Below, in pieces: positions 1-8,822 of a stretch of 36,987 bases of DNA (position 1 is its first letter; the number at the start of each line of letters is the position of its first letter). The notes under the pieces were generated by a model, which worked only from the letters and a program-made list of their open reading frames with translations, made no database searches and was not told where the DNA came from. Position numbers and translations under genes: made by a program. Origin of the DNA: Gammaproteobacteria bacterium (GTDB lineage: Bacteria > Pseudomonadota > Gammaproteobacteria > JAJDOJ01); NCBI GenBank assembly GCA_026984215.1, contig JALSSO010000075.1:1-36987 (forward strand), written 5' to 3'.

Positions 1-1
1 C

Positions 2-973
2 ACGGGGCCGGCCGCGGCGTACACCATGGGAGGGCCGGGCTCCGGGGTGGTGGTGCCCTATGTCTATCACAACGGACCCGGCGAGACCACGGCGGTGGGA
101 TTGGTCACCGGCGATGCGACCACCTGCGCGTTCACCCCGCCCGCCCGGATCTACTGGACCTTTTTCGATGCCGACTCCAACCCCGTCAAGAGCGGCAGCT
201 TCACCATGACCCACAACGACGTCCATCCGTTCATCTGGGCCAGCGAGGGCGGGGACACGGTCAAGGGCCAAGTGGGTTATCTGCTGTTCGTCCTGGACAC
301 CGATGGCGACGGGTTGCTGAGCATGAGTGAGGGAGCCTTCAGGTGCTTGGGGGCCGAGGCGTTCTACGCCGTGCTGGACGACAATGACGTCGCCTTCGTG
401 CCCACCTTGCCGGTGGACCCCTATGACTTCGCGGAAGCCAACGGGGGAGGGACCGTGAACCTCGCCGCCCTGGGGCCGGACAGCCTCACGACGTTGATCG
501 CCGGTGGAACGAACGTGCTGCTCGAGATCTTTGGCGCCAAGTTCATGTCGCATCTGCTGAACCTGCGTTATTCGGTGGGTGGCGGCGACACCACCCAGAT
601 CGTGCTCTGGTCGGCGGAGACCATCGGCGGGCCGGGGGTGAGTTATTCCGCCAAGATCTATGACGACGAGCAGAACGTGGCCAACGTCTCGGTGGCCCTG
701 CCGCACAAGGAACTCAACGTCATCGACCCGGCGGCGATCGCGGGCCGGCCGGCGGGCTTCGTCAATGGCTTCCTCCAGCTCGTGACGCCTGCCTCGGCGG
801 GAGACGGAGACGCCGACCCCGATGTGTGTGCCCCGCTGGCGGGAAGCCTGCCGACCACGTTCACGGACCGCGGGTGCGACGGCAACGGTGTAGTCGGCAT
901 CAGTTTCATCCACTCCCCGGGACTGGGTGCCCGGCAGACCCTCCTCGCCCCATCGACGGCCGGCGGACCGTAA
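2..973 (+). CDS. Secreted protein with EF-hand calcium-binding loop (5' truncated)
   Basis: The reading frame is open to the left edge, so the true start is probably outside the window. An in-frame ATG at 26 is possible, but the residues just before it (Ala-Ala-Ala-Tyr) look like the end of a signal peptide. Counting from that ATG, residues 91-102 form a canonical 12-residue EF-hand loop: D91, D93, D95, G96, a hydrophobic residue at loop position 8, S99 and E102. The rest is rich in Gly, Thr and Val with four cysteines, which fits an exported, calcium-stabilised beta-rich protein. I do not recognise the family. The stop is TAA at 971-973, about 67 bases before galE, with no terminator seen between. 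Function unknown; secretion is inferred. Confidence 0.6.
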   Translation, partial: TGPAAAYTMGGPGSGVVVPYVYHNGPGETTAVGLVTGDATTCAFTPPARIYWTFFDADSNPVKSGSFTMTHNDVHPFIWASEGGDTVKGQVGYLLFVLDTDGDGLLSMSEGAFRCLGAEAFYAVLDDNDVAFVPTLPVDPYDFAEANGGGTVNLAALGPDSLTTLIAGGTNVLLEIFGAKFMSHLLNLRYSVGGGDTTQIVLWSAETIGGPGVSYSAKIYDDEQNVANVSVALPHKELNVIDPAAIAGRPAGFVNGFLQLVTPASAGDGDADPDVCAPLAGSLPTTFTDRGCDGNGVVGISFIHSPGLGARQTLLAPSTAGGP

Positions 974-1040
974 CGGAAGGGTGGCGCGGAAGCCGGCCAA
1001 GGGGTAGTCTCCGGGCCAGGGAGGGCAGCGGAGGCGGTGA

Positions 1041-2051
1041 GTGACGCACGTTCTGGTCGTCGGAGGGGCGGGTTACATCGGCTCGCACATGGTGCTGGCG
1101 CTGGACCGCGCCGGATACCGGGTGACGGTGTTGGACGACCTGAGCAAGGGGCATCGCGAGGCCGTGCTGGCCGGCCGCCTGGTGGTCGGCGGGCTCGGTG
1201 ACGCCGCCTTGCTCGATCGGTTGTTCGCCGCCGATGCGCCCGCGGCCGTGATGCATTTCGCCGCCTTCATCGAGGTGGGCGAATCGGTGCGCGATCCGGC
1301 CCGCTACTACCGCAACAACTTCGCCGCCACCCAAGTGCTGCTCGATGCCCTGCGCGCACACGGGGTGGACGCCTTCATTTTCTCGTCCACGGCGGCCATC
1401 TTCGGCGAGCCCGAGGCGGTGCCCATCGACGAGGATCACCCCAAGCGTCCCATCAACCCCTACGGGCGCAGCAAATGGATGGTCGAGCAGTTGCTGGAGG
1501 ACTACGATCAGGCCTATGGGCTGCGGGCCGTGGCCCTGCGTTACTTCAACGCGGCGGGCGCCGATCCCCAGGGCCGGATCGGCGAGCGGCACGATCCGGA
1601 GACGCATCTCATCCCACTGGTCCTGCAAGCCGCCTCCGGGCGCCGCGAGGCGATCACCGTCTTCGGCGAGGACTACGACACCCCGGATGGGACCTGCATC
1701 CGGGACTACATCCACGTGGAGGATCTGTGCCAGGCCCATCTCCTGGCCCTGGAACACCTGCTCGCGGGGGGCGGGAGCCGCCGCTACAACCTGGGCAACG
1801 GGGCCGGTTATTCGGTGCGGGAGGTGATCGACACCGCCCGGCGGGTCACGGGACGGGACATTCCCGAGCGTCGCGGCGCACGGCGGCCCGGGGACCCGGC
1901 CCGTCTGGTGGCCGATGCGACGCGGATCACGCGCGAGCTCGGCTGGGCGCCCCGGTATCCGGCGCTGGAGGACATCGTGGCGCATGCCTGGGCCTGGGAG
2001 CGCCGGCTCGCCGAGCGCCACGCTTTCCCCGCCCCGCGGCGTTCGCGGTAA
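1041..2051 (+). CDS. galE: UDP-glucose 4-epimerase
   Basis: Interconverts UDP-glucose and UDP-galactose in the cytoplasm, supplying galactose units for LPS and exopolysaccharide. The 336 residues match the usual family length (about 338). The N-terminal Rossmann motif GGAGYIGSH is at residues 8-16. The short-chain dehydrogenase active site is visible as S116/T117 and Y141-x3-K145 (YGRSK). The downstream [16 protein letters not shown] segment and the RDYIHVEDL stretch are typical of GalE. The start is GTG at 1041, chosen because GGAGG at 1030-1034 lies six bases upstream and the Rossmann motif follows at once. The TAA stop overlaps a probable -10 element for miaB. Epimerases acting on UDP-GlcNAc share these motifs, so exact substrate is inferred. 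Confidence 0.9.
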   Translation: MTHVLVVGGAGYIGSHMVLALDRAGYRVTVLDDLSKGHREAVLAGRLVVGGLGDAALLDRLFAADAPAAVMHFAAFIEVGESVRDPARYYRNNFAATQVLLDALRAHGVDAFIFSSTAAIFGEPEAVPIDEDHPKRPINPYGRSKWMVEQLLEDYDQAYGLRAVALRYFNAAGADPQGRIGERHDPETHLIPLVLQAASGRREAITVFGEDYDTPDGTCIRDYIHVEDLCQAHLLALEHLLAGGGSRRYNLGNGAGYSVREVIDTARRVTGRDIPERRGARRPGDPARLVADATRITRELGWAPRYPALEDIVAHAWAWERRLAERHAFPAPRRSR

Positions 2052-2054
2052 AAT
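2049..2054 (+). promoter_or_regulatory. Probable -10 box of miaB (short-leader or leaderless)
   Basis: TAAAAT is one mismatch from the sigma-70 -10 consensus and begins with the TAA stop of galE. It ends eight bases before the miaB ATG at 2063, so transcription would begin about two bases ahead of the start codon. No Shine-Dalgarno sequence precedes that ATG. No convincing -35 was found at the usual spacing, which limits confidence. Confidence 0.4.
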
Positions 2055-2062
2055 ACACCCGC

Positions 2063-3415
2063 ATGGAAGGACGCCTGTACATCGAGACCCAGGGCTGTCA
2101 GATGAACGCCTACGACTCGGCGCGCATGGCCGACGCGCTGCGCGAGCGCCTGGGTCTGGAGCGCACCGCCGATCCCGCCGAGGCCGACGTGCTCCTGCTC
2201 AACACCTGCTCCATCCGTGAGAAGGCCCAGGAGAAGGTGTTCTCCACCCTGGGGCGCTGGCGGGTCCACAAACAGGCCCGGCCCCACGTGGTGATCGGGG
2301 TGGGGGGGTGCGTGGCCAGTCAGGAGGGCGAGGCCCTGCGCCGCCGCGCCCCGCACGTGGACGTGGTCTTCGGCCCGCAGACCGTGCACCGTCTGCCGGA
2401 GATGATCGAGCAGGTGCGCGCGGCGGGGCGGGCCGTGGTGGACGTGAGTTTCCCGGAGATCGAGAAGTTCGACCGGCTGCCCGAGCCGCGCGCCGAGGGG
2501 CCCACCGCCTTCGTCTCCGTCATGGAGGGATGCAGCAAGTATTGCAGCTTCTGCGTGGTGCCTTACACGCGCGGTGAGGAGGTGAGCCGCCCGTTGGACG
2601 AGGTCGTAGCCGAGGTGGCGGCCCTGGCCCGCCAGGGCGTGCGCGAGGTCACCCTGCTGGGGCAGAACGTCAATGCCTATCGGGGCGAGACCCCCGATGG
2701 GGACGCGGCCGACCTGGCGCTGCTGATCCACTATGTCGCGGCGGTGGACGGGATCGACCGGATCCGTTTCACCACCTCGCACCCGCTGGAGATGAACGAC
2801 GAGCTGATCGAGGCCTTCGGCGAGGTGCCGGAGCTGGCCGGATTCCTGCATTTGCCCGTGCAGAGCGGTTCCGACCGGATCCTGCGCCTGATGCGGCGGG
2901 GGCATACGGCCCAGGAGTACCTGGACATCGTGGCCCGCCTGCGCCGCGCGCGGCCCGGTTTGTCCCTGTCCACGGACTTCATCGTGGGCTTCCCCGGAGA
3001 GACCGAGGCGGACTTCCGGGCCACGCTGGAACTCATCGACGCGGCGGGCTTCGATCACGCCTTCAGTTTCGCCTTCAGCCCCCGCCCCGGCACGCCCGCG
3101 GCCGAGTTGCCGGACGACGTGCCGGCGGCCGAGAAGAAGCGTCGCCTGCAGGTGCTGCAGGCCCGCGTCCAGGCCCGTTTCGATGCGGTCTCCGAGGCCA
3201 TGGTGGGCACGGTCCAGCGGGTGCTCGTGGAGGGCCCCTCCCGGCGCAGCCCACGCGAACTGTGCGGGCGCACCGAGAACAACCGGGTGGTGAACTTCCC
3301 GGGCCCGCGGGAAGCCGTCGGGCGGTTCGCCGAGATCGAGGTCACCGCCGCGCTGGCCAACTCCCTGCGGGGACGCATCCACAGCATCGAGGAAACCATT
3401 CCCAACGTAGCTTGA
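2063..3415 (+). CDS. miaB: tRNA-2-methylthio-N6-dimethylallyladenosine synthase
   Basis: Radical-SAM methylthiotransferase that converts i6A37 of tRNA to ms2i6A37. It is 450 residues. The N-terminal methylthiotransferase domain holds the auxiliary cluster cysteines C12, C49 and C83. The radical-SAM triad C157-x3-C161-x2-C164 follows, at the same numbering as E. coli MiaB from memory. The C-terminal TRAM region ends near 440. ATG 2063 was chosen because IETQGCQMN follows at the family position; the open frame upstream overlaps galE and carries no family sequence. It heads the conserved cluster miaB-phoH-ybeY-corC-lnt, and its stop overlaps the start of phoH. Confidence 0.96.
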   Translation: MEGRLYIETQGCQMNAYDSARMADALRERLGLERTADPAEADVLLLNTCSIREKAQEKVFSTLGRWRVHKQARPHVVIGVGGCVASQEGEALRRRAPHVDVVFGPQTVHRLPEMIEQVRAAGRAVVDVSFPEIEKFDRLPEPRAEGPTAFVSVMEGCSKYCSFCVVPYTRGEEVSRPLDEVVAEVAALARQGVREVTLLGQNVNAYRGETPDGDAADLALLIHYVAAVDGIDRIRFTTSHPLEMNDELIEAFGEVPELAGFLHLPVQSGSDRILRLMRRGHTAQEYLDIVARLRRARPGLSLSTDFIVGFPGETEADFRATLELIDAAGFDHAFSFAFSPRPGTPAAELPDDVPAAEKKRRLQVLQARVQARFDAVSEAMVGTVQRVLVEGPSRRSPRELCGRTENNRVVNFPGPREAVGRFAEIEVTAALANSLRGRIHSIEETIPNVA

Positions 3416-4380
3416 ACACACGACCCGCAAGCATCGACCTGACCCTGGAGCCGTTCGACAATCCCCGACTGGCCAACCTCTGCGGCCCCATGAACGCCCA
3501 TCTGCGCCAGGTGGAGCGCCGCCTCGGGGTGGAGATCAACAACCGCGGCAACCGCTTCAGCATCATCGGCGAGGCTCGTTCGGCCGAGGCCGCGGCGGCC
3601 GTCCTGCGCGATCTGTACGCCAACGCCGAGGAGGGCGCGCTCACCGCCTCCCAGGTGCATCTGCACCTGCAGGAATCGGGCGTGGATCGCCTGCTGGAGT
3701 CACCCCAAGAACCGGCGACGGTGGAGCCGGTACGCACGCGGCGCGGCAAGGTGCGCCCGCGCGGCCGCGTGCAGGCCGAGTACGTCGAGGCGATCCGCGG
3801 CTCGGATCTCAGCTTCGGCATCGGTCCGGCCGGCACGGGCAAGACCTATCTCGCCGTGGCCTGCGCGGTGGAGGCCCTGGAGCAGGACCTCGTCCGCCGC
3901 CTGGTCCTGGTGCGTCCCGCCGTGGAGGCCGGGGAGCGGCTGGGCTTCCTGCCCGGCGACCTGGCCCAGAAGGTGGATCCCTATCTGCGGCCCATGTACG
4001 ACGCCCTGTTCGAGACCATGGGCTTCGAGAAGGTGGAACGGCTCATGGAGCGCAACGTGATCGAGGTGGCCCCCTTGGCCTACATGCGCGGGCGCACGCT
4101 CAACGATTCCTTCGTGATCCTGGACGAGGCCCAGAACACCACGGTGGAGCAGATGAAGATGTTCCTCACCCGCATCGGCTTCGGCTCCAAGGCAGTGGTC
4201 ACCGGCGACGTCACCCAGACCGACCTGCCGCCGAACCGGACCTCGGGACTGCGTCACGTCATCGAGGTGCTGCGCGAGGTGGAGGGGGTGCGGTTCGCGT
4301 TCTTCACGGCCCGGGACGTGGTGCGCCACCCCTTGGTGCAGCGCATCGTCCAGGCCTACGAGTCCCACGAGGCCGCTTGA
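3412..4380 (+). CDS. ybeZ: PhoH-like ATPase (YbeZ)
   Basis: P-loop ATPase of the PhoH family, 322 residues, normally encoded beside the endoribonuclease YbeY and thought to act with it in rRNA/RNA metabolism. Walker A is GPAGTGKT at residues 138-145. Walker B is FVILDEAQN with D238/E239, followed by [10 protein letters not shown], a family hallmark. The N-terminus ([16 protein letters not shown], then [19 protein letters not shown]) aligns with E. coli YbeZ only if translation starts at TTG 3412. That codon overlaps the miaB TGA as TTGA, which implies translational coupling. A GAGGA lies 18 bases upstream, too far to be a normal ribosome-binding site. Confidence 0.93.
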   Translation: MNTRPASIDLTLEPFDNPRLANLCGPMNAHLRQVERRLGVEINNRGNRFSIIGEARSAEAAAAVLRDLYANAEEGALTASQVHLHLQESGVDRLLESPQEPATVEPVRTRRGKVRPRGRVQAEYVEAIRGSDLSFGIGPAGTGKTYLAVACAVEALEQDLVRRLVLVRPAVEAGERLGFLPGDLAQKVDPYLRPMYDALFETMGFEKVERLMERNVIEVAPLAYMRGRTLNDSFVILDEAQNTTVEQMKMFLTRIGFGSKAVVTGDVTQTDLPPNRTSGLRHVIEVLREVEGVRFAFFTARDVVRHPLVQRIVQAYESHEAA

Positions 4381-4391
4381 GCGCCGGGCCC

Positions 4392-4895
4392 ATGCGCGAT
4401 GCCGAGGAACCGCCTCCGCAAGCTGGGCCGTGGCCCGGTGCCGCGGATCTCGATCTCACGGTGCAACGCCGCGCATCGGCGGCGTCCATTCCCGGAGACG
4501 AGCAGTTTCTGCGCTGGGCGCGGGCCGCGGCCCGCGGACGTGCCGGCGAACTCACCATCCGCATCGTGGACGAGGATGAAAGCCGCGCCCTGAACCGCGA
4601 ATACCGTGGCCGGGACCGTCCCACCAACGTGCTGTCCTTTCCCCTGGAGGTGCCCCCCGATGTCCCGGTCCGGATGCTGGGCGACCTGGTGATCTGCGCG
4701 CCGGTGGTGCAGCGGGAGGCCGCCGAACAGGGCAAGCCGCCGCAGGCCCACTGGGCCCACTTGGTGATCCACGGCGTTCTGCACCTGCTCGGGTATGATC
4801 ACGAATCCGCCGAACAGGCCCGCCGCATGGAGGCCGAGGAGATCCGGATTCTCGCCGCACTCGGCTTCGACAACCCCTACGAGGTATGGCGTTGA
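4392..4895 (+). CDS. ybeY: Endoribonuclease / rRNA maturation factor YbeY
   Basis: Single-domain zinc metalloprotein needed for 16S rRNA 3' maturation and 70S quality control. With ATG 4392 it has 167 residues. The metal site [11 protein letters not shown] gives H127, H131 and H137. The segment [13 protein letters not shown] and the GDLVIC stretch are the other conserved blocks. An in-frame TTG at 4377 overlapping the phoH stop (TTGA, as at the miaB/phoH junction) would add five residues. I preferred ATG, but coupling by the TTG is plausible because GAGG lies four bases before it. It is downstream of phoH and upstream of corC, as in many Gammaproteobacteria. Confidence 0.93.
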   Translation: MRDAEEPPPQAGPWPGAADLDLTVQRRASAASIPGDEQFLRWARAAARGRAGELTIRIVDEDESRALNREYRGRDRPTNVLSFPLEVPPDVPVRMLGDLVICAPVVQREAAEQGKPPQAHWAHLVIHGVLHLLGYDHESAEQARRMEAEEIRILAALGFDNPYEVWR

Positions 4896-4971
4896 TGCCG
4901 CGATCGCCGATCACCGTTCCCCGCCCGGAATGGGGTGGCACACGGAGTCGTGGGCGGCCCGGGAGCGGCCC

Positions 4972-5826
4972 GTGAACCCGCATCCGGAAGGCCGCAAGGG
5001 CGGCTGGGGCTGGCTGGAACGGCTCAGTCAAGCCTTCGTGGCCGAGCCCGAGAATCTGGACCAGCTGGTGGATCTCCTGCGCCGCGCACAGGCCCGGGGC
5101 CTGTTGGGGGCGGACGAGCTGGAGATGATCGAGGGCGTGCTCCAGGTCTCGGAGCTGCGGGTGCGCGACGTCATGATCCCGCGCGCGCAGATGGTGGTGG
5201 TGCCCGCCGAGGCGGATCTGAGGCAGATGCTCCCGATCATCGTGGAGTCGGCCCATTCCCGTTTCCCGGTGGTGGGCGAGAGTCGCGACGAGGTGGAGGG
5301 CATCCTGCTGGCCAAGGACCTGCTGCGCTACTTCGCCGACGGCAACGAGGCGGAGTTCGACATGGAGGACGTCCTGCGTCCGGCCACCCTGATACCGGAA
5401 AGCAAGCGGCTCAACGTGCTGCTGCGCGAGTTCCGCAAGAGTCGTAACCACATGGCCATCGTGGTCGATGAATACGGCGGCGTGGCCGGGTTGGTGACCA
5501 TCGAGGACGTACTGGAGCAGATCGTGGGCGAAATCACCGACGAGCACGACGTCGAGGAAGGAGGATACGTGGTGGAGCGCGCGCCCGGCCACTACACCGT
5601 CAAGGCCCTGACGCCCATCGAGGACTTCAACGAGGCGCTGGGCACCACGCTCAGCGACGAGGAGTTCGACACCATCGGCGGCCTGGTGGTGCATCGTTTC
5701 GGTCACCTGCCGAAGCGGGGCGAGACGGTGGATCTGGACGGTCTGCGTTTTCGGGTGCTGCGCGCCGACAACCGGCGCGTCCACCTGCTGGAGGTGGAAC
5801 GGACCACGGCGGCGGAAGAGGCCTGA
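4972..5826 (+). CDS. corC: CorC/HlyC-family transporter-associated CBS protein
   Basis: Cytoplasmic CBS-domain protein of the CorC (YbeX) family, linked to Mg2+/Co2+ efflux and, through its neighbours, to ribosome homeostasis. It has 284 residues (E. coli 292). A short N-terminus is followed by a CBS pair at about residues 65-185 (RVRDVMIPRAQM, ESAHSRFPVVGE, EGILLAKDLL, then HMAIVVDEYGG and VTIEDVLEQIVGEI). The C-terminal CorC_HlyC domain spans about 205-280 (EEFDTIGGLVVHRFGHLPKRGE). The start is GTG 4972, with GGGAG six bases upstream; an ATG at 4930 is possible but adds residues without family resemblance. It is one base from lnt. Confidence 0.92.
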   Translation: MNPHPEGRKGGWGWLERLSQAFVAEPENLDQLVDLLRRAQARGLLGADELEMIEGVLQVSELRVRDVMIPRAQMVVVPAEADLRQMLPIIVESAHSRFPVVGESRDEVEGILLAKDLLRYFADGNEAEFDMEDVLRPATLIPESKRLNVLLREFRKSRNHMAIVVDEYGGVAGLVTIEDVLEQIVGEITDEHDVEEGGYVVERAPGHYTVKALTPIEDFNEALGTTLSDEEFDTIGGLVVHRFGHLPKRGETVDLDGLRFRVLRADNRRVHLLEVERTTAAEEA

Positions 5827-5827
5827 G

Positions 5828-7324
5828 GTGCCCCGCCCCGGGGTCTGCGGCGACGTACTCGCCTTGGCGGCCGGGCTCGTCTGGGTGGGCGCCTACGCGC
5901 CCCTGGGCTGGTGGCCCCTGGGCGTGCTCGCCCCGGCGCTGTTGTTCGCCACCTGGGTGGACGCCTCCCCGCGGCGCGCCGCCTGGCGCGGCTATCTGGC
6001 CGGGCTCGGCCTGTTCGGACTGGGCGTGTCCTGGATCTTTCACAGCATCCATGAATTCGGCCAGGCTCCGGTTTGGTTGGCCGTGGGGATCACTGGGGCG
6101 TTCATTCTGGCGCTTGCGGCCTTTCCGGCCCTCGTGGGTGGCCTGGGCAACCGCTTCCGTGGCGAGGCGGCGCGGCTGCTCGGCATCTATCCGGCGCTGT
6201 GGTTTCTCGTCGAGTGGGTACGCGGCTGGTTCCTGACCGGCTTTCCCTGGCTGCTGGCCGGAGAGCCCCATGCCGACTCGCCGCTGGCCGGTTTCTTCCC
6301 CGTGGCCGGGACGTTCGCGGTGGGCTGGCTGGGGCTGCTCCTGGCCGGGGCGGTGGTCTGGTGGCTGCGGCGTCCTCCCTGGCGCCCGGCCTTGGGGCTG
6401 GCGGGCGTGCTGGCGTTGGCGGTCGCGCTCGGTGTGTGGCTGGAACGGCGCGCTTGGTCCGTTCCGGCCGGGCCCCTCCTGCGGGTGGCCCTGGTGCAGG
6501 GCAACATCGCCCAGGACCGCAAGTGGGCGCCGGAGATGTACGAGCCCACGAAACGGCTCTACCGGGATCTCACCCTGAAGAACCGGGACGCGGATCTGGT
6601 CGTGTGGCCGGAGACCGCCATACCGGCCTTCTACAGCGAGGAGCGGGAATACTTCCAGACATTGGCCCAGGAGACCGCCGCAGATGGGCTCACCGTGATC
6701 ACGGGGGTCTTCCGCCTCGACCCGGCCGGGCCGCGCATGTTCAACAGCCTCGTGCGTCTGGGCACGCCGCCGGAGTTCTACGACAAGCGACATCTGGTCC
6801 TGTTCGGCGAGTACCTCCCGCTGCGTGGCCTGCTCCGATGGCTCGGCGACCTCGTCGTGATTCCCATGTCGGATCTCTCCCCCGGCGCCGGCGCGCCGTT
6901 GCTGCATCTGCGCGACGGCCGGCCCGTGGGCGTGGGCATTTGTTACGAGGACGCCTTCGGCGGCCTGACGGCCGAGGCCCTGCCCGCCGCCCAGTTGCTG
7001 CTCAACGTCAGCAACGACGCCTGGTTCGGCGACTCGCTGGCACCCCACCAGCATCTGCACATCGCCCGCCTGCGGGCGTTGGAGACGCGGCGGTTCATGG
7101 TGCGCGCCACCAACACGGGGATCTCCGCCATCATCGATCCCCATGGCCGGGTGGTGGCGCGTGCGCCCCAGTTCGAGACGCACGTGCTGCGCGGCGAGGT
7201 GGTTCCACTGCGGGGGGAGACGCCCTTCGTGCGCTGGGGAAATGGGCCCTGGCTCTCGGCGGCGTTGCTCCTGCTCCTTATACTGGGCGCGCGTCAGAGG
7301 CAACGAGAGCGGAAGGCCCCATGA
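5828..7324 (+). CDS. lnt: Apolipoprotein N-acyltransferase
   Basis: Inner-membrane enzyme that adds the third acyl chain to the N-terminal cysteine of lipoproteins, needed for Lol-dependent export to the outer membrane. It has 498 residues. Several hydrophobic helices occupy about residues 1-210, followed by a periplasmic nitrilase-like domain. The catalytic triad is visible: E262 in VVWPETAIPAF, K320 in YDKRHLVLFGEYLPL and C372 in VGICYEDAFGG. A final membrane helix lies near the C-terminus. The start is GTG 5828, one base after the corC stop. Its stop overlaps the next gene as ATGA. It would serve the LptE and small-lipoprotein substrates encoded later in the window. Confidence 0.95.
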   Translation: MPRPGVCGDVLALAAGLVWVGAYAPLGWWPLGVLAPALLFATWVDASPRRAAWRGYLAGLGLFGLGVSWIFHSIHEFGQAPVWLAVGITGAFILALAAFPALVGGLGNRFRGEAARLLGIYPALWFLVEWVRGWFLTGFPWLLAGEPHADSPLAGFFPVAGTFAVGWLGLLLAGAVVWWLRRPPWRPALGLAGVLALAVALGVWLERRAWSVPAGPLLRVALVQGNIAQDRKWAPEMYEPTKRLYRDLTLKNRDADLVVWPETAIPAFYSEEREYFQTLAQETAADGLTVITGVFRLDPAGPRMFNSLVRLGTPPEFYDKRHLVLFGEYLPLRGLLRWLGDLVVIPMSDLSPGAGAPLLHLRDGRPVGVGICYEDAFGGLTAEALPAAQLLLNVSNDAWFGDSLAPHQHLHIARLRALETRRFMVRATNTGISAIIDPHGRVVARAPQFETHVLRGEVVPLRGETPFVRWGNGPWLSAALLLLLILGARQRQRERKAP

Positions 7325-8799
7325 GTGAATATCCCGTCGTCCCCGTCATCCTTTCCGGCGGCTCCGGCACGCGGCTCTGGCCCATGTCGCGGGAGCTGTA
7401 TCCGAAACAGTTCATTGCGCTGCTGGGCGGGGAGAGCCTGTTCGAGCGCACCCTGCGGCGCGTGCGTGGAATCGAGGCGATTCAGTCTCCCATCGTGGTG
7501 TGCAACGAGGAGCACCGTTTCATGGCCGCCGAGCAACTCCGGCGCTCCGGCGTGCGGGAGGGTTCGATCCTGCTGGAGCCGGTGGGACGCAATACCGCCC
7601 CGGCCATCGCCGTGGCGGCCCTGGAGGCCGTGGAGCGGCACGGGGATGCGGTGCTGTTGGTGCTGCCGGCCGATCACATGATCCGGGACGAGGACGCGTT
7701 CCGGGCGGCGGCGCAGACCGGGGCGCGGGCCGCGGGGGCGGGCTGGCTGGTCACCTTCGGCGTGGTCCCCACCCGGCCGGAGACCGGATTCGGCTACATC
7801 CGACGCGGCGAGCCGCTGGAGGAGGGACTGTACCGGGTGGAGCGTTTCGTGGAGAAACCGGACGCGGACACGGCGCAGCGCTATCTGGAGCAGGGCGGAT
7901 ACTACTGGAACAGCGGCATGTTCCTGTTCCTCGCCAGCCGCTACCTACACGAACTGGCCGGCCACGAGCCCGAGATGGCCGCGTGCTGTCGGGCTGCCTT
8001 CGAGGGGCGTCACCGGGATCTGGACTTCGTGCGCCTGGAGGCGGCGTCTTTCGAACGGGCGCCGGCCGACTCCATCGACTACGCGGTCATGGAGCGCACG
8101 GATCGCGCCGTGGTGGTGCCCCTGGATGCCGGGTGGAGTGACGTGGGCTCCTGGCACGCCCTGTGGGAGGCGCGGGACCATGATGCGGATGGCAACGTCC
8201 TGGTGGGGGACGTGATCGCCGAGCAGACGCGGAACTCCTATGTGCATGCGGCCGGCCGTCTGGTGGCCACGCTGGGGCTGGAGGACGTGGTGGTGGTCGA
8301 GACGGCCGATGCGGTGATGGTGGCTCCCCGCGCACGCTCCCAGGAGGTCAAGCGAATCGTGGAGCGCCTCAAGGCCGCGGGTCGCGACGAGGCACGGGTG
8401 CACCGCAAGGTCTACCGGCCCTGGGGGGCCTACGAGACCCTCGATCTGGCCGAGCGCTTCCAGGTCAAGCACATCACCGTGGAGCCGGGTCAGAGTCTCT
8501 CCCTGCAGCTCCATCACCACCGCTCCGAGCACTGGATCGTGGTGCGCGGCACCGCGCGCGTGACCTTGCGGGGCGAAACCCTGTTGCTGGGCGAGAACGA
8601 GTCCGTCTACATCCCGCTGGGTGCGGAGCATCGCCTGGAGAATCCCGGCAAGATCCCGCTGGAACTGATCGAGGTGCAGTCCGGCAGCTATCTGGGCGAG
8701 GACGACATCGTGCGCCTGGAGGACCGCTACGGGCGGGAAGCGAAGCAGGCACCGGACCGATCGGGCGAGGAGCGGCGCACCGTCGATGCGACCCGCTGA
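7321..8799 (+). CDS. manC: Mannose-1-phosphate guanylyltransferase / mannose-6-phosphate isomerase
   Basis: Bifunctional 492-residue enzyme making GDP-mannose for LPS O-antigen or exopolysaccharide (AlgA/ManC/CpsB type). The N-terminal nucleotidyltransferase domain has the signature LSGGSGTRLWPMSRELYPKQF from residue 11, the FVEKPD motif at 176-181 and YYWNSGMFLF. The C-terminal type II phosphomannose isomerase cupin contains RPWGAYETLD, QLHHHRSEHW at 396-405 and PLGAEHRLENPG. ATG 7321 overlaps the lnt TGA by four bases (ATGA). A TATACT at 7279-7284 inside lnt could give an extra start of transcription but has no clear -35. Its place behind lnt is not part of the standard cluster. Confidence 0.93.
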   Translation: MSEYPVVPVILSGGSGTRLWPMSRELYPKQFIALLGGESLFERTLRRVRGIEAIQSPIVVCNEEHRFMAAEQLRRSGVREGSILLEPVGRNTAPAIAVAALEAVERHGDAVLLVLPADHMIRDEDAFRAAAQTGARAAGAGWLVTFGVVPTRPETGFGYIRRGEPLEEGLYRVERFVEKPDADTAQRYLEQGGYYWNSGMFLFLASRYLHELAGHEPEMAACCRAAFEGRHRDLDFVRLEAASFERAPADSIDYAVMERTDRAVVVPLDAGWSDVGSWHALWEARDHDADGNVLVGDVIAEQTRNSYVHAAGRLVATLGLEDVVVVETADAVMVAPRARSQEVKRIVERLKAAGRDEARVHRKVYRPWGAYETLDLAERFQVKHITVEPGQSLSLQLHHHRSEHWIVVRGTARVTLRGETLLLGENESVYIPLGAEHRLENPGKIPLELIEVQSGSYLGEDDIVRLEDRYGREAKQAPDRSGEERRTVDATR

Positions 8800-8822
8800 T
8801 CTCCCTGGGTGCACGATCCGGG

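Noticed and set aside
8800-8822. Bidirectional terminator between manC and hda
   Set aside because: No stem of useful length with a U-tract on either strand.
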